NCBI RefSeq assembly: GCF_002968835.1
Contig: NZ_PKQK01000003.1
Span: 62,001-126,000 of the forward strand
DNA length: 64,000 bases
From: Paenibacillus sp. PCH8
GTDB taxonomy: Bacteria > Bacillota > Bacilli > Paenibacillales > Paenibacillaceae
Reading direction: 5' to 3'
The notes under the pieces were generated by a model. That model was not told the origin of the DNA. It searched no databases and was given only the letters and a program-made list of their open reading frames with translations. The position numbers were made by a program, and so were the translations under genes. Positions 9,735-17,803 of this stretch are shown one piece after another. Position 1 is the stretch's first letter, and each line of letters starts with the position of its first letter.

Positions 9735-10616
9735 ATGCAAACAGGTACAGATCGTGTAAAAAGAGGAATGGCTGAGATGCAAAAAGGTGGCGTCATTATG
9801 GACGTTATGAATGCAGAGCAAGCCAAAATCGCTGAGGCGGCAGGGGCAACAGCTGTTATGGCTCTTGAGCGGGTACCCTCCGATATTCGTGCAGCCGGTG
9901 GTGTAGCTCGCATGGCAGATCCAACCATCGTTGAAGAAGTTATGAAGGTTGTATCTATCCCAGTTATGGCCAAAGCACGTATCGGTCATTACATAGAAGC
10001 CAAAGTGCTTGAATCCCTGGGTGTGGACTATCTCGATGAAAGTGAAGTTCTTACACCTGCAGACGAAGTGTATCATATCGATAAACATGAGTTCACTATA
10101 CCATTTGTATGTGGAGCCAAAGATTTGGGAGAGGCGCTTCGCCGTATTGGCGAAGGTGCATCGATGATTCGTACAAAGGGCGAGCCTGGAACGGGCAACA
10201 TTGTAGAGGCAGTTCGTCATATGCGCCTCATTAACAGCCAGGTTCGCAAAGTGCAAAACATGTCCAAGGACGAGCTGTACGCAGAAGCAAAAAATCTGGG
10301 TGTAGCTTATGAGCTGCTGCGCGAAGTTCATGAAAATGGAAAACTTCCTGTCGTTAACTTTGCAGCAGGTGGTGTAGCTACGCCGGCTGACGCAGCACTG
10401 ATGATGCATCTGGGAGCAGACGGAGTGTTTGTAGGATCAGGTATTTTCAAATCAGATAGCCCGGAGAAATTCGCTCGTGCAATCGTTGAAGCTACAACAC
10501 ATTATACGGATTACAAACTGATTGCCGAAGTATCCAAAAACTTGGGCGCCCCTATGAAAGGGATCGAAATTTCTAAATTAGCTCCAGAAGATCGCATGTC
10601 CAACCGTGGTTGGTAA
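9735..10616 (+). CDS. pdxS: PdxS, pyridoxal 5'-phosphate synthase lyase subunit
   Basis: 293 residues, near-universal PdxS length. It makes PLP from ribose 5-phosphate, glyceraldehyde 3-phosphate and ammonia supplied by the glutaminase PdxT. A (beta/alpha)8 barrel with Asp23 (GVIMDV), catalytic Lys80 (VMAKARIGH) and Lys148 ([12 protein letters not shown]) is visible. The start follows AGGAGG. The gene ends at a strong terminator and the next gene is unrelated, so pdxT, normally adjacent, is missing from this locus. Confidence 0.95.
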   Translation: MQTGTDRVKRGMAEMQKGGVIMDVMNAEQAKIAEAAGATAVMALERVPSDIRAAGGVARMADPTIVEEVMKVVSIPVMAKARIGHYIEAKVLESLGVDYLDESEVLTPADEVYHIDKHEFTIPFVCGAKDLGEALRRIGEGASMIRTKGEPGTGNIVEAVRHMRLINSQVRKVQNMSKDELYAEAKNLGVAYELLREVHENGKLPVVNFAAGGVATPADAALMMHLGADGVFVGSGIFKSDSPEKFARAIVEATTHYTDYKLIAEVSKNLGAPMKGIEISKLAPEDRMSNRGW

Positions 10617-10654
10617 GAGTCGTTAGAACAACTAGAGTGTGAATAGTATCAAGC

Positions 10655-10691
10655 AAAGCCGATCAGTGGATACAAATTGATCGGCTTTTTT
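10655..10691 (+). terminator. Intrinsic terminator of pdxS
   Basis: AAAGCCGATCA, a 14-base loop, TGATCGGCTTTTTT: an 11-bp perfect stem followed by T residues. Confidence 0.9.
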
Positions 10692-10740
10692 GTGATTCTT
10701 GACGAATGCAAAAGCAAAGACGGGGAGGAGAATGTCCCGT

Positions 10741-10773
10741 TTGTTTATCAATTGAGAATGATTATAATTCTCA
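10741..10773 (+). promoter_or_regulatory. Promoter with overlapping Fur box
   Basis: TTGTTT (10741) and TATAAT (10763) are 16 bp apart. TGAGAATGATTATAATTCTCA at 10753-10773 (21 bp) contains two overlapping 7-1-7 Fur sites offset by six, each with one mismatch per arm to TGATAATnATTATCA. It covers the -10 element, so iron-replete repression of the binding-protein gene is expected. Confidence 0.75.
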
Positions 10774-10865
10774 TTTACGAGATTCGACATTTGCTGTATA
10801 CTGACAATAACTATTTTACATAATGCATAAATAGAAAATTATGAATTCAAAAGGGAGAGAATCAA

Positions 10866-11936
10866 ATGTCTACACGGTTTAAAAAAGGAATGTTATTTTG
10901 TTTTATTGCTGCACTTGTTCTTGTACTTGCAGCCTGCTCCAATAGTACTGGTGGAAGCGATGATGCAAACAATAGCTCACAGCAAGCAGCGAAGAATGTT
11001 GCAACAGATGAGAAGAATTCGGATGCAGACGCTTCAGGTGCAGCTCAAACCACGTATCCAATAAGCGTTTCAAACTATACAACTGAAAATGGGACATGGG
11101 TGGCTAAAGAACAAACCTTCGATAAGGTACCTGAACGGGTTGTTGCGAATACACAAGGTGCGGCTGAGTTATTGATTCGTCTTGGTTTAACTGACAAGAT
11201 TGTTGGAGTAGCAGCGCTGTTCGGCAATGTGCCTGATGATATTGCTGATGAGTTCAAACAAATTCCTGTGCTGGCTGAAGGCTATGTAGGTAAGGAAGTG
11301 ACCATAGGCGCTTCGCCTGACCTGGTTGTGGGGCGTGGTGGATTGTTTGAGGATGCGGATTGGGGTGTTGGTACAGTAAGCAGCTTGAATGATATGGGAA
11401 TTAAAACGTACGTACAAAGCACCAGTGTTCCTGATGCATCGTTAGATAGTCTGTATCAGGATATTACTGAATTAGGTGAGATTTTCAACGTACAAGCTAA
11501 TGCAGCGGCATATATTGAACAGCTCAAAGTACGCGAGAATGCATTGTCGGCCCGGGCTAGTGCTGAAACAATCAACTACGCATCCTTTTCGGATAATGGT
11601 GATGGAACCATAGGGATCTACAACGGAAACGGTGATACGTTTATTGAAAGTGCAATGTCATTAATAAACATGCATAATATGCTGATTAATGAAACCGGAA
11701 CACTCAGTCTGGAAAAGCTGATCGAGATTAATCCGGATGCCATGATTATTTCTAAGTATGCTGGTGGTATTGATCCTGAAGAAACGATTAAAAAGTTGCT
11801 AGCTAACAAGCAGGTACAAAACATTAACGCAGTTAAAAATAAGAAAATCTACATTATTGATTTCAACAACTTCTGGGGATATGGAGATTCCATCTTCACA
11901 GGTGTTGAAGGACTCGCTGATGATCTAGGGTTGTAA
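10866..11936 (+). CDS. Iron-complex ABC transporter substrate-binding lipoprotein
   Basis: 356 residues. A signal peptide ends in the lipobox LVLAAC (Cys24), followed by a low-complexity Ser/Asn/Asp linker to about residue 60. A class III periplasmic-binding fold (Peripla_BP_2) follows, with ERVVANTQGAAELLIRLG near the start and SLEKLIEINPDAMIISKYAG further on. Proteins of this type deliver ferric siderophores or haem to a permease. No permease or ATPase gene is adjacent, so this is an orphan binding protein that must use a transporter elsewhere. The Fur box upstream supports an iron role; the exact ligand is unknown. Confidence 0.85.
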   Translation: MSTRFKKGMLFCFIAALVLVLAACSNSTGGSDDANNSSQQAAKNVATDEKNSDADASGAAQTTYPISVSNYTTENGTWVAKEQTFDKVPERVVANTQGAAELLIRLGLTDKIVGVAALFGNVPDDIADEFKQIPVLAEGYVGKEVTIGASPDLVVGRGGLFEDADWGVGTVSSLNDMGIKTYVQSTSVPDASLDSLYQDITELGEIFNVQANAAAYIEQLKVRENALSARASAETINYASFSDNGDGTIGIYNGNGDTFIESAMSLINMHNMLINETGTLSLEKLIEINPDAMIISKYAGGIDPEETIKKLLANKQVQNINAVKNKKIYIIDFNNFWGYGDSIFTGVEGLADDLGL

Positions 11937-11945
11937 GTACCAATG

Positions 11946-11972
11946 AAAGTCGCTATTTTAGCGGCTTTTTTT
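11946..11972 (+). terminator. Intrinsic terminator (recurrent type)
   Basis: AAAGTCGCTA-TTT-TAGCGGCTTTTTTT. Same family as 2489-2516, with the T·G wobble in the stem. Confidence 0.9.
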
Positions 11973-12042
11973 GTTATCAGGAACCCATTTTCTGTCTCAT
12001 GATTTTTCAATACGACTTTACATATGAATGAATTATTGATAT

Positions 12043-12062
12043 AGTGTGAATCAGTTCACACT
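12043..12062. promoter_or_regulatory. Perfect inverted repeat, probable TetR operator
   Basis: AGTGTGAA-TCAG-TTCACACT, an 8-4-8 palindrome ending 19 bp before the TetR-family start codon. The position fits autoregulation. Confidence 0.7.
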
Positions 12063-12081
12063 TCACATAAAGGAGTAAATT

Positions 12082-12759
12082 ATGCCAAAAAATACGTTCT
12101 TTCGTTTAGATGAAGCAAGGCGCGAGGAAATATCTACTAGCGCTATGCATCTTTTTGTTGATAATCTTTACGAGGATATAACGATGAAGATGGTTTTGGA
12201 TCGTTTGTCTATGCACCCCGGGACATTTTATCGGTATTTTGAAGACAAAGATGACCTTTATTGTCTCTTAATACGTGAGGTGACCCAGAAGAGAGCTGCG
12301 TATTTTAATAACAGTAATGAAGATTCCCTTTTCAAGTTTTTCATTACTGGCTTATTTGGTAATGTGAATGGCATGGTGACCGAGCCACTGAATGAGTTGG
12401 AAGTCAAACTCACCAAAACACTTTTATACATTCCTGAGAACATTTTGCTCAAAATTTATCTGAATGTGCTAAAGGGTGAGTCTTCCCCCTTAATCAAGGA
12501 TATGTTACGCCGAATGAGGGTTGATGGATATCTCCGACCTGATATTGATGATGACCTGATTTCTTTTATGTTTGAGTCCATGCAGTTTAATTTAGTCATG
12601 TTTTTTAGGGAATTCGATATTAAGGACGCTAATCTGCAACATAAGATTAGCAAGTACTTTACTGGCTTTATGGGTCATGGGCTGCTTGAAGATCATAAAT
12701 ATTCTGAAGTGGTTAGCGATCTCAAGAGAGCCAAGGAACAAGAAAATGAAAACGTATGA
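12082..12759 (+). CDS. TetR/AcrR-family transcriptional repressor
   Basis: 225 residues. The N-terminal helix-turn-helix has the family pattern: REEISTSAMHLFVDNLYEDI, then MKMVLDRLSMHPGTFYRYFEDKDDLY. The C-terminal ligand-binding half is not specific to a known ligand. It starts after AAGGAG. Its last 14 bases overlap the start of the following esterase-like gene, indicating translational coupling, so the repressor and hydrolase are probably one unit controlled by the palindrome at 12043-12062. Confidence 0.88.
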   Translation: MPKNTFFRLDEARREEISTSAMHLFVDNLYEDITMKMVLDRLSMHPGTFYRYFEDKDDLYCLLIREVTQKRAAYFNNSNEDSLFKFFITGLFGNVNGMVTEPLNELEVKLTKTLLYIPENILLKIYLNVLKGESSPLIKDMLRRMRVDGYLRPDIDDDLISFMFESMQFNLVMFFREFDIKDANLQHKISKYFTGFMGHGLLEDHKYSEVVSDLKRAKEQENENV

Positions 12760-13891
12760 CGCATTTCCAGAACCCATTGGCGGCTATACTGTCGGTCGAA
12801 CCCAGATGGATTTTGAATACACGGCATCAGATCACTCCAAAAGAGAACTGACGGCGTTTGTGTACTATCCTTCCGACAGTAGCGAAGGTAAGAGTACATC
12901 AACGTACATGTTTCCTGAAGTCTATGAGATGTTAAATGAGCAGCCACTTGTCACTGCGTATCTTGAAGGGCAGGATTTTTTCTCTATAGATATCAAGACT
13001 CAGTGTTACGACGACCTTGCTCTCTCCGGGAAGGAAAGGCGCTATCCGGTGTTATTTTATGTTTGCGGCGGAGGCGGTTCTCCAGAATGGGGCACAGTGA
13101 TCTGTACAGACTTGGCAAGCATCGGATATGTTGTGGTGAGCATCGGCCATCAGAATAGCACGATGTATAAGCGAAAAGATGGGCGTTTGTTTAATGTAGC
13201 AAAGGATTTTTCGGATGTCATTACAGCGTTTGGTGAAGATCCGGGGATGGTCGCGTTGGCTGGTAAGATGGAGATGCGGCCTGACGATGAAACTGCCATT
13301 GAGATGTCTCACAACGTGCTTGCACTGCCGATACTTGCCAAGTTAACAGAGTATAGTAAATTACAGGCAGAAGATGTAAGGTATGTAGCCGATTATCTTT
13401 ACAAACTGGACTCTGGAGAGCTGAATTCCATCTTTAAGGGCAGATTGTTGCTTGACATCGGCATGGGCATAGTTGGACACTCTTATGGAGGGCCTACGAC
13501 CGCGATGGTTTGCCGGGACGACGATCGGTTTGCCTGCGGGATTGGCTTGGATAGCGGTGCGTTCGGCCTTCTGGACAGCGACCTAAAGAAACCCTTCTTG
13601 CTGCTGTATTGCGAACCTAACTATAATATGAATGCGATCATTGGCGCTAACAATAGCATGGAAACCTATTATTTCTCGGTGGATCGTGTGGCACATTTAG
13701 ATTACTGCGACATCGTGTTTACCAGCGTTAATGAGGAACTCCGAGGGGAACGGGATGCTATGGAGATGCGAAATCTGGTTACAGACTATACGAAGAACTT
13801 TTTTGATCAGTACATACTGCAGAAGGCTGCAAGTGTGGAAAGTCTGGCATACGATGGCGTGGATTTGATCAAGAAGACCAGCAGCAAGTGA
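12746..13891 (+). CDS. PAF-acetylhydrolase-like alpha/beta hydrolase
   Basis: 381 residues from ATG 12746, after AAGGAA; an in-frame start at 12677 would lie deep inside tetR. The fold is that of platelet-activating-factor acetylhydrolase II / dienelactone-hydrolase-like enzymes. The catalytic triad is readable as Ser246 (GHSYGG), Asp269 (GIGLDSG) and His317 (VAHLDY). The oxyanion strand is RRYPVLFYVCGGGGSPEW. There is no signal peptide, so it is cytosolic. Substrate is unknown; an ester of a small molecule sensed by the coupled TetR repressor is a reasonable inference. Confidence 0.8.
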   Translation: MKTYDAFPEPIGGYTVGRTQMDFEYTASDHSKRELTAFVYYPSDSSEGKSTSTYMFPEVYEMLNEQPLVTAYLEGQDFFSIDIKTQCYDDLALSGKERRYPVLFYVCGGGGSPEWGTVICTDLASIGYVVVSIGHQNSTMYKRKDGRLFNVAKDFSDVITAFGEDPGMVALAGKMEMRPDDETAIEMSHNVLALPILAKLTEYSKLQAEDVRYVADYLYKLDSGELNSIFKGRLLLDIGMGIVGHSYGGPTTAMVCRDDDRFACGIGLDSGAFGLLDSDLKKPFLLLYCEPNYNMNAIIGANNSMETYYFSVDRVAHLDYCDIVFTSVNEELRGERDAMEMRNLVTDYTKNFFDQYILQKAASVESLAYDGVDLIKKTSSK

Positions 13892-13945
13892 CATAACCGA
13901 GAGGTTGCTGATAAACGCATGTCAAAAAGCTATCCGTACAGACAC

Positions 13946-13980
13946 AGAGCCGATAACCCTATTACGCGGTTATCGGCTCT
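13946..13980. terminator. Hairpin after the hydrolase gene
   Basis: AGAGCCGATAACC and GGTTATCGGCTCT form a perfect 13-bp stem with a 9-base loop. The T tract is poor (CTCATATTT), so it may act mainly as a bidirectional barrier or mRNA end. Confidence 0.6.
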
Positions 13981-14047
13981 CTCATATTTCAGGCATTGAA
14001 TTCTATTTGAGATTACACATTGACATCCTGGTTCCATTAACTGATGC

Positions 14048-14386
14048 TTATTCGGCCTTAGTCCCGCCAATGTTTACTTCGCTTCCAGGCTCCATCAACA
14101 TGATATGACATTCCTTTTCGGCGGAAGGTTTGATCTCGACTCCCTTGGGAACAATATACATCTCGCCTTTAGAGATATTCACTTGTCCATCACGAAAATC
14201 AATAATCATTTCCCCTTCGAGCACAAAAAACAACTTATCGGTCTCCTCATGAACATGCCACTCAAAATCTCCAGCAATCTTAACGATCTTAAATTGATGG
14301 TCATTCATCTCTCCAATGAGTTTGGGAGACCAAAGATCGTTTAATTTCGAAAATTCCTCATTCAATTGAATAGCTTGATAGTGCAT
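14048..14386 (-). CDS. Single-domain cupin protein
   Basis: 112 residues with the cupin beta-barrel motifs: motif 1 as WHVHEETDKLFFVLEGEM (two His and a Glu as likely metal ligands) and motif 2 as GEMYIVPKGVEIKP. Small cupins of this kind serve as isomerases, dioxygenase relatives or sugar sensors; nothing here fixes the reaction. It starts after an AGGAG site, is convergent with the hydrolase gene, and precedes an AraC regulator on the same strand, though an 79-bp gap separates them. Confidence 0.78.
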   Translation of the reverse strand: MHYQAIQLNEEFSKLNDLWSPKLIGEMNDHQFKIVKIAGDFEWHVHEETDKLFFVLEGEMIIDFRDGQVNISKGEMYIVPKGVEIKPSAEKECHIMLMEPGSEVNIGGTKAE

Positions 14387-14465
14387 CGTAACTCCTCCTG
14401 TGTATTAATCCTTTATGTTCAGTATACGGAATTAGATTTTAGTTTGAAATGGATGCTTGTTGAAA

Positions 14466-15293
14466 TCAGGATGGATTATTGATGAACTTCTGACGATACT
14501 CAGTAGGAGACATGCCCATTTGTTTCTTGAACACTCTACTAAAATAAAAGGGGTCGGCAATGCCAACGGTGTCAGCAATGTGTTGGACAGATGCATCACT
14601 TGCCAGTAGCATCTGTTGTGCCATGTTTATACGATATTTCAATATATATTCTGCTGGACCCATACCCGCATGTCTTCTAAACACGTAGGAAAGTCGATTT
14701 CGATTAACGTTGTTTTGTTCTGCAAGCGATGCAATGGTCAGATTTTGATCATAGTATTCTTGGATATAGCTAGAAACCCGTTCAAACAAAGCATCTGATT
14801 CACAACTATTTTGCCTATGATCAACACATAATAAGGTTTCATTCAGTACATCGCGAAACAGCATCTCGGTCTGAAACCTTGAAATACCTCCACCCTGGTT
14901 GTACACATGCCAAAGACGCATAATTAATTCGATCAGACGAGGGGATTGGCCCGTTGATAATTCAAAATGCTGATGTGAAAAGCTTGATTCTTCAAGGCCG
15001 GAACTACATATTCGGTATAAAACCAGGATATATTCCCACTCCGAGTTATTAGACACGGTTTGATCCAGTTTCATTTTTGCACCGCCATGTACAACTTTTC
15101 CTGGTGAGAAAATATAGGGTGAACCATCAAATTGGAATTGAATCTTTCCTGTCAGAGGAAATACAAATCCAGGAAAAGCATCGGTATAGTCAGCGTGGGG
15201 CACGCCTGGATTTCTAGCATATCGATATACTCCTTCTACTTGAAAAGGAATGTGTGCAAAATGCGCTGCTAACTGATTAACGTCTACTTTCAC
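14466..15293 (-). CDS. AraC-family regulator under a Fur box
   Basis: 275 residues. An N-terminal cupin-like sensor (about 1-160) is followed by two C-terminal helix-turn-helix units, LTIASLAEQNNVNRNRLSYV and VQHIADTVGIADPFYFSRVF, with the closing GMSPTEYRQKF motif. The consensus Fur box 72 bp upstream suggests a role like Bacillus Btr, which activates siderophore uptake genes under iron starvation. No uptake operon is divergent from it here, so targets are elsewhere, perhaps including the orphan binding protein at 10866. Confidence 0.85.
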   Translation of the reverse strand: MKVDVNQLAAHFAHIPFQVEGVYRYARNPGVPHADYTDAFPGFVFPLTGKIQFQFDGSPYIFSPGKVVHGGAKMKLDQTVSNNSEWEYILVLYRICSSGLEESSFSHQHFELSTGQSPRLIELIMRLWHVYNQGGGISRFQTEMLFRDVLNETLLCVDHRQNSCESDALFERVSSYIQEYYDQNLTIASLAEQNNVNRNRLSYVFRRHAGMGPAEYILKYRINMAQQMLLASDASVQHIADTVGIADPFYFSRVFKKQMGMSPTEYRQKFINNPS

Positions 15294-15364
15294 ATTTCGT
15301 ACCTCATTTCAATAGTGTTTGCCACTGATCTACAATCAATCGTTATCGTCTTATTTTACACTAT

Positions 15365-15379
15365 TGATAACGATTATCA
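15365..15379 (-). promoter_or_regulatory. Fur box upstream of the AraC regulator
   Basis: TGATAACGATTATCA is a 7-1-7 Fur site with a single mismatch to TGATAATnATTATCA. It lies 72 bp before the AraC start codon. Confidence 0.8.
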
Positions 15380-15515
15380 TTGTTAATATACAAAATAACC
15401 ACTCTTCAACAATTATGAGAATACGAAACCTCATTTTTACATATGGGCAATAGAATCCATCTTGTGTTAACATGTGCACTAACTAAACCAAATGCTTGCT
15501 TGAGAAGGGGAACCC

Positions 15516-16985
15516 ATGTCCATTCGAATAAAAATGTTGCTGTCCTTCACGGGCATGCTCGTTATAAGTCTGCTGTTCATCCTGCTTACAGCAAGTCTGT
15601 ATACGATTGCGGCCACAGGTGATCTGCAGAGTTTTCGCGATATATACAAAGTACATTATCAGATCAACCCACTGACTGAACAGGGAGAATCGATCTTTCA
15701 AGAGATGAAGTTTCTGGCTAAAAATGACCCGGACGACCTGCAGAACAAGGTTTTGTTGCGTGAATATGACATGAAGCTAAGAGCTGAGAAGTCAGGGCTC
15801 TACGTCAGACGGGAGAATAGTCAGATCTTCGAATCGCTGACCTTCAACCAGCCGCAACTGAAGCAAGCACTGCCTGCCTATGATCTTAACAATTATCAGA
15901 TTCGGAGCACATTCAATATTGGTGAGCGGTTCTACGCGTATGCGAAATTTGATTTTCAATATTCAGACCGGGAACGGGGGAGTATCTTCGTCATTCGTGA
16001 GAAGAGTCCCTTTGCGGAGCTTACTCGCAAACTGCTACCTGTAATGTCACTCCTGCTTATCGGTGTCCTCATTATCACCAATCTGCTCTTGTTCCGTTGG
16101 ATCACTCGCAGCTTCATTAAGCCACTGAATCAACTACGAAGTTCAGCCGAACATATTAAGGAGGGTAACCTATCCTTTGAGCTTCAGTTAAACTCCAATG
16201 ACGAAGTTGGACAACTTAGCGAAGCGTTTGAGAGCATGCGGAATCAATTGCAGCGCTCTTATGCGTTACGTCAGCAAGACGAAGCGAACCGCAAAGAGCT
16301 TATTTCCAACATTTCGCATGATCTCCGTACGCCGATCACCAATATCAAAGGTTATATTGAGGGTATTCGTGATGGGGTGGCTAATACTCCCGAGAAAATG
16401 GAGAGTTACGTTAATATCATTCACTCCAAAGCAGTTAGTATGGATAAGCTGGTGGATGAACTGTTTTTGTATTCAAAGCTCGACTTGAACCAAGAGCCTT
16501 TCTTGTTCAAGGCAGTTGATCTTGTTGATTTCCTTGAAGATAGTATTGAAGAGTTGAGATACGATCTGGAAGACAAAGGTGTTGCCTTGGAGTGGAATAA
16601 TCAGGTGTCTGGCCCCGCTATGGCTGCTGTGGACCCGGAAAAGTTGAAACGTACCGTTGTCAATGTGGTGGATAATGCACTCAAATACTTGGAGAATGAA
16701 CACAAACGATTCGAGATTACACTTCAAGCTGATGAGAAATGGATCACGATGGCGTTCAAAGATAATGGCAGGGGAATACCTGAAGAGGCACTACCTTATA
16801 TATTTGAACGATTCTATCGTGCAGAACAATCCCGCAATTCCTCAACGGGCGGAAGTGGGCTCGGACTAGCAATTGCCCGCCAAATCATTGATGGACATGG
16901 GGGGATTATCTGGGCTGAAAGCCAGCCCAATAATGGCGCGAGCATATATATCAAACTGAAACGGCTGAATGAAGAGAGGGACTAA
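15516..16985 (+). CDS. Sensor histidine kinase (HAMP, HisKA, HATPase_c)
   Basis: 489 residues. TM1 is at about 8-32, an extracytoplasmic sensor at 35-172, TM2 at 174-196, then a HAMP linker. Phospho-acceptor His268 lies in ISNISHDLRTP. ATP-lid boxes follow: N box (NVVDNALKY), G1 (DNGRGIPEEAL), F box (YIFERFYR) and G2 (GGSGLGLAIA). It phosphorylates the response regulator encoded six bases downstream. The stimulus is unknown. The SLH protein and lipoprotein genes that follow suggest an envelope signal. Confidence 0.93.
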   Translation: MSIRIKMLLSFTGMLVISLLFILLTASLYTIAATGDLQSFRDIYKVHYQINPLTEQGESIFQEMKFLAKNDPDDLQNKVLLREYDMKLRAEKSGLYVRRENSQIFESLTFNQPQLKQALPAYDLNNYQIRSTFNIGERFYAYAKFDFQYSDRERGSIFVIREKSPFAELTRKLLPVMSLLLIGVLIITNLLLFRWITRSFIKPLNQLRSSAEHIKEGNLSFELQLNSNDEVGQLSEAFESMRNQLQRSYALRQQDEANRKELISNISHDLRTPITNIKGYIEGIRDGVANTPEKMESYVNIIHSKAVSMDKLVDELFLYSKLDLNQEPFLFKAVDLVDFLEDSIEELRYDLEDKGVALEWNNQVSGPAMAAVDPEKLKRTVVNVVDNALKYLENEHKRFEITLQADEKWITMAFKDNGRGIPEEALPYIFERFYRAEQSRNSSTGGSGLGLAIARQIIDGHGGIIWAESQPNNGASIYIKLKRLNEERD

Positions 16986-16991
16986 TGAGTA

Positions 16992-17684
16992 ATGGCGAAC
17001 ATTTTGATCATTGAAGACGAGATAACGATTGCTGAACTGGAACGGGATTACTTTGAACTCAACGGATTTACCGTGGATCTCTGCCATACCGGTGATAAAG
17101 GACTGAAGCAAGCACTGGAGGGAAACTACGACCTGATCATTATTGATCTGATGCTCCCTGGACTCGACGGGTTCGAATGTTGCAGGCGCATTCGCGAGGT
17201 GAAGGAGGTACCCATCCTTGTCGTTTCTGCGAAAAAGGAAGAAATCGATAAGATTCGGACGTTCAATCTGGGAGTGGATGATTTTATTACAAAACCATTT
17301 AGCCCAAGTGAATTGGTAGCACGAGCCAAGGCCCATTTGACCCGATACGAGAGACTACTTGGCAAAAACAAGCCAGCCCAGCAGGATGAAATACATATCC
17401 GTGGGCTTCACATCGACAAAGGCTCACGCCGTGTTTTCGTTAATGGTGAAGAGGTGGCCATTACAACGAAGGAGTTCGAGCTACTTGTATTTCTTGCGAG
17501 TCATCCCAATCGTGTATACAGCAAATCTGATCTATTCGAGCGCATCTGGGGCATGGATTCCACCGGAGACATTGCCACAGTTACCGTCCATATTCGCAAA
17601 TTGCGAGGGAAGTTGGAGACAGACCCCAAAAAACCAGAGTACATTGAAACCGTCTGGGGCGCGGGCTACCGATTTACTGCATAA
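16992..17684 (+). CDS. OmpR/PhoB-family response regulator
   Basis: 230 residues: a receiver domain with acidic pocket IIEDE, phospho-acceptor Asp52 (IIDLMLPGLDG) and Lys101 (ITKPFSP), then a winged-helix DNA-binding domain ending in IETVWGAGYRFTA. It is translated right after its kinase. Direct regulation of the SLH and ankyrin genes just downstream is plausible but not shown. Confidence 0.93.
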   Translation: MANILIIEDEITIAELERDYFELNGFTVDLCHTGDKGLKQALEGNYDLIIIDLMLPGLDGFECCRRIREVKEVPILVVSAKKEEIDKIRTFNLGVDDFITKPFSPSELVARAKAHLTRYERLLGKNKPAQQDEIHIRGLHIDKGSRRVFVNGEEVAITTKEFELLVFLASHPNRVYSKSDLFERIWGMDSTGDIATVTVHIRKLRGKLETDPKKPEYIETVWGAGYRFTA

Positions 17685-17750
17685 GTTTCGTAAAATTTTA
17701 GATCCAGTTTATAATTTGTTAATCATTTTGTCCTTGGGAGTTTCTTTTTG

Positions 17751-17794
17751 TCCTCTATTCTATAGATACAGGCACCTACAACCTATAGAGGAGG
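17751..17794 (+). promoter_or_regulatory. Leader hairpin that can mask the ribosome-binding site
   Basis: TCCTCTAT (17751-17758) is complementary to ATAGAGGA (17785-17792), which contains the Shine-Dalgarno sequence of the SLH gene starting at 17804. An 8-bp stem would occlude ribosome entry. Confidence 0.5.
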
Positions 17795-17803
17795 AATTCA
17801 ACC

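Noticed and set aside
9681..10409. Long open frame (242 codons) antisense to pdxS
   Set aside because: It lies wholly inside pdxS on the other strand, is Cys/His-rich as expected from reverse reading, and has no ribosome site.
14105..14344. Plus-strand 79-codon frame over the cupin gene
   Set aside because: Reverse shadow of the cupin gene with no translation signal.
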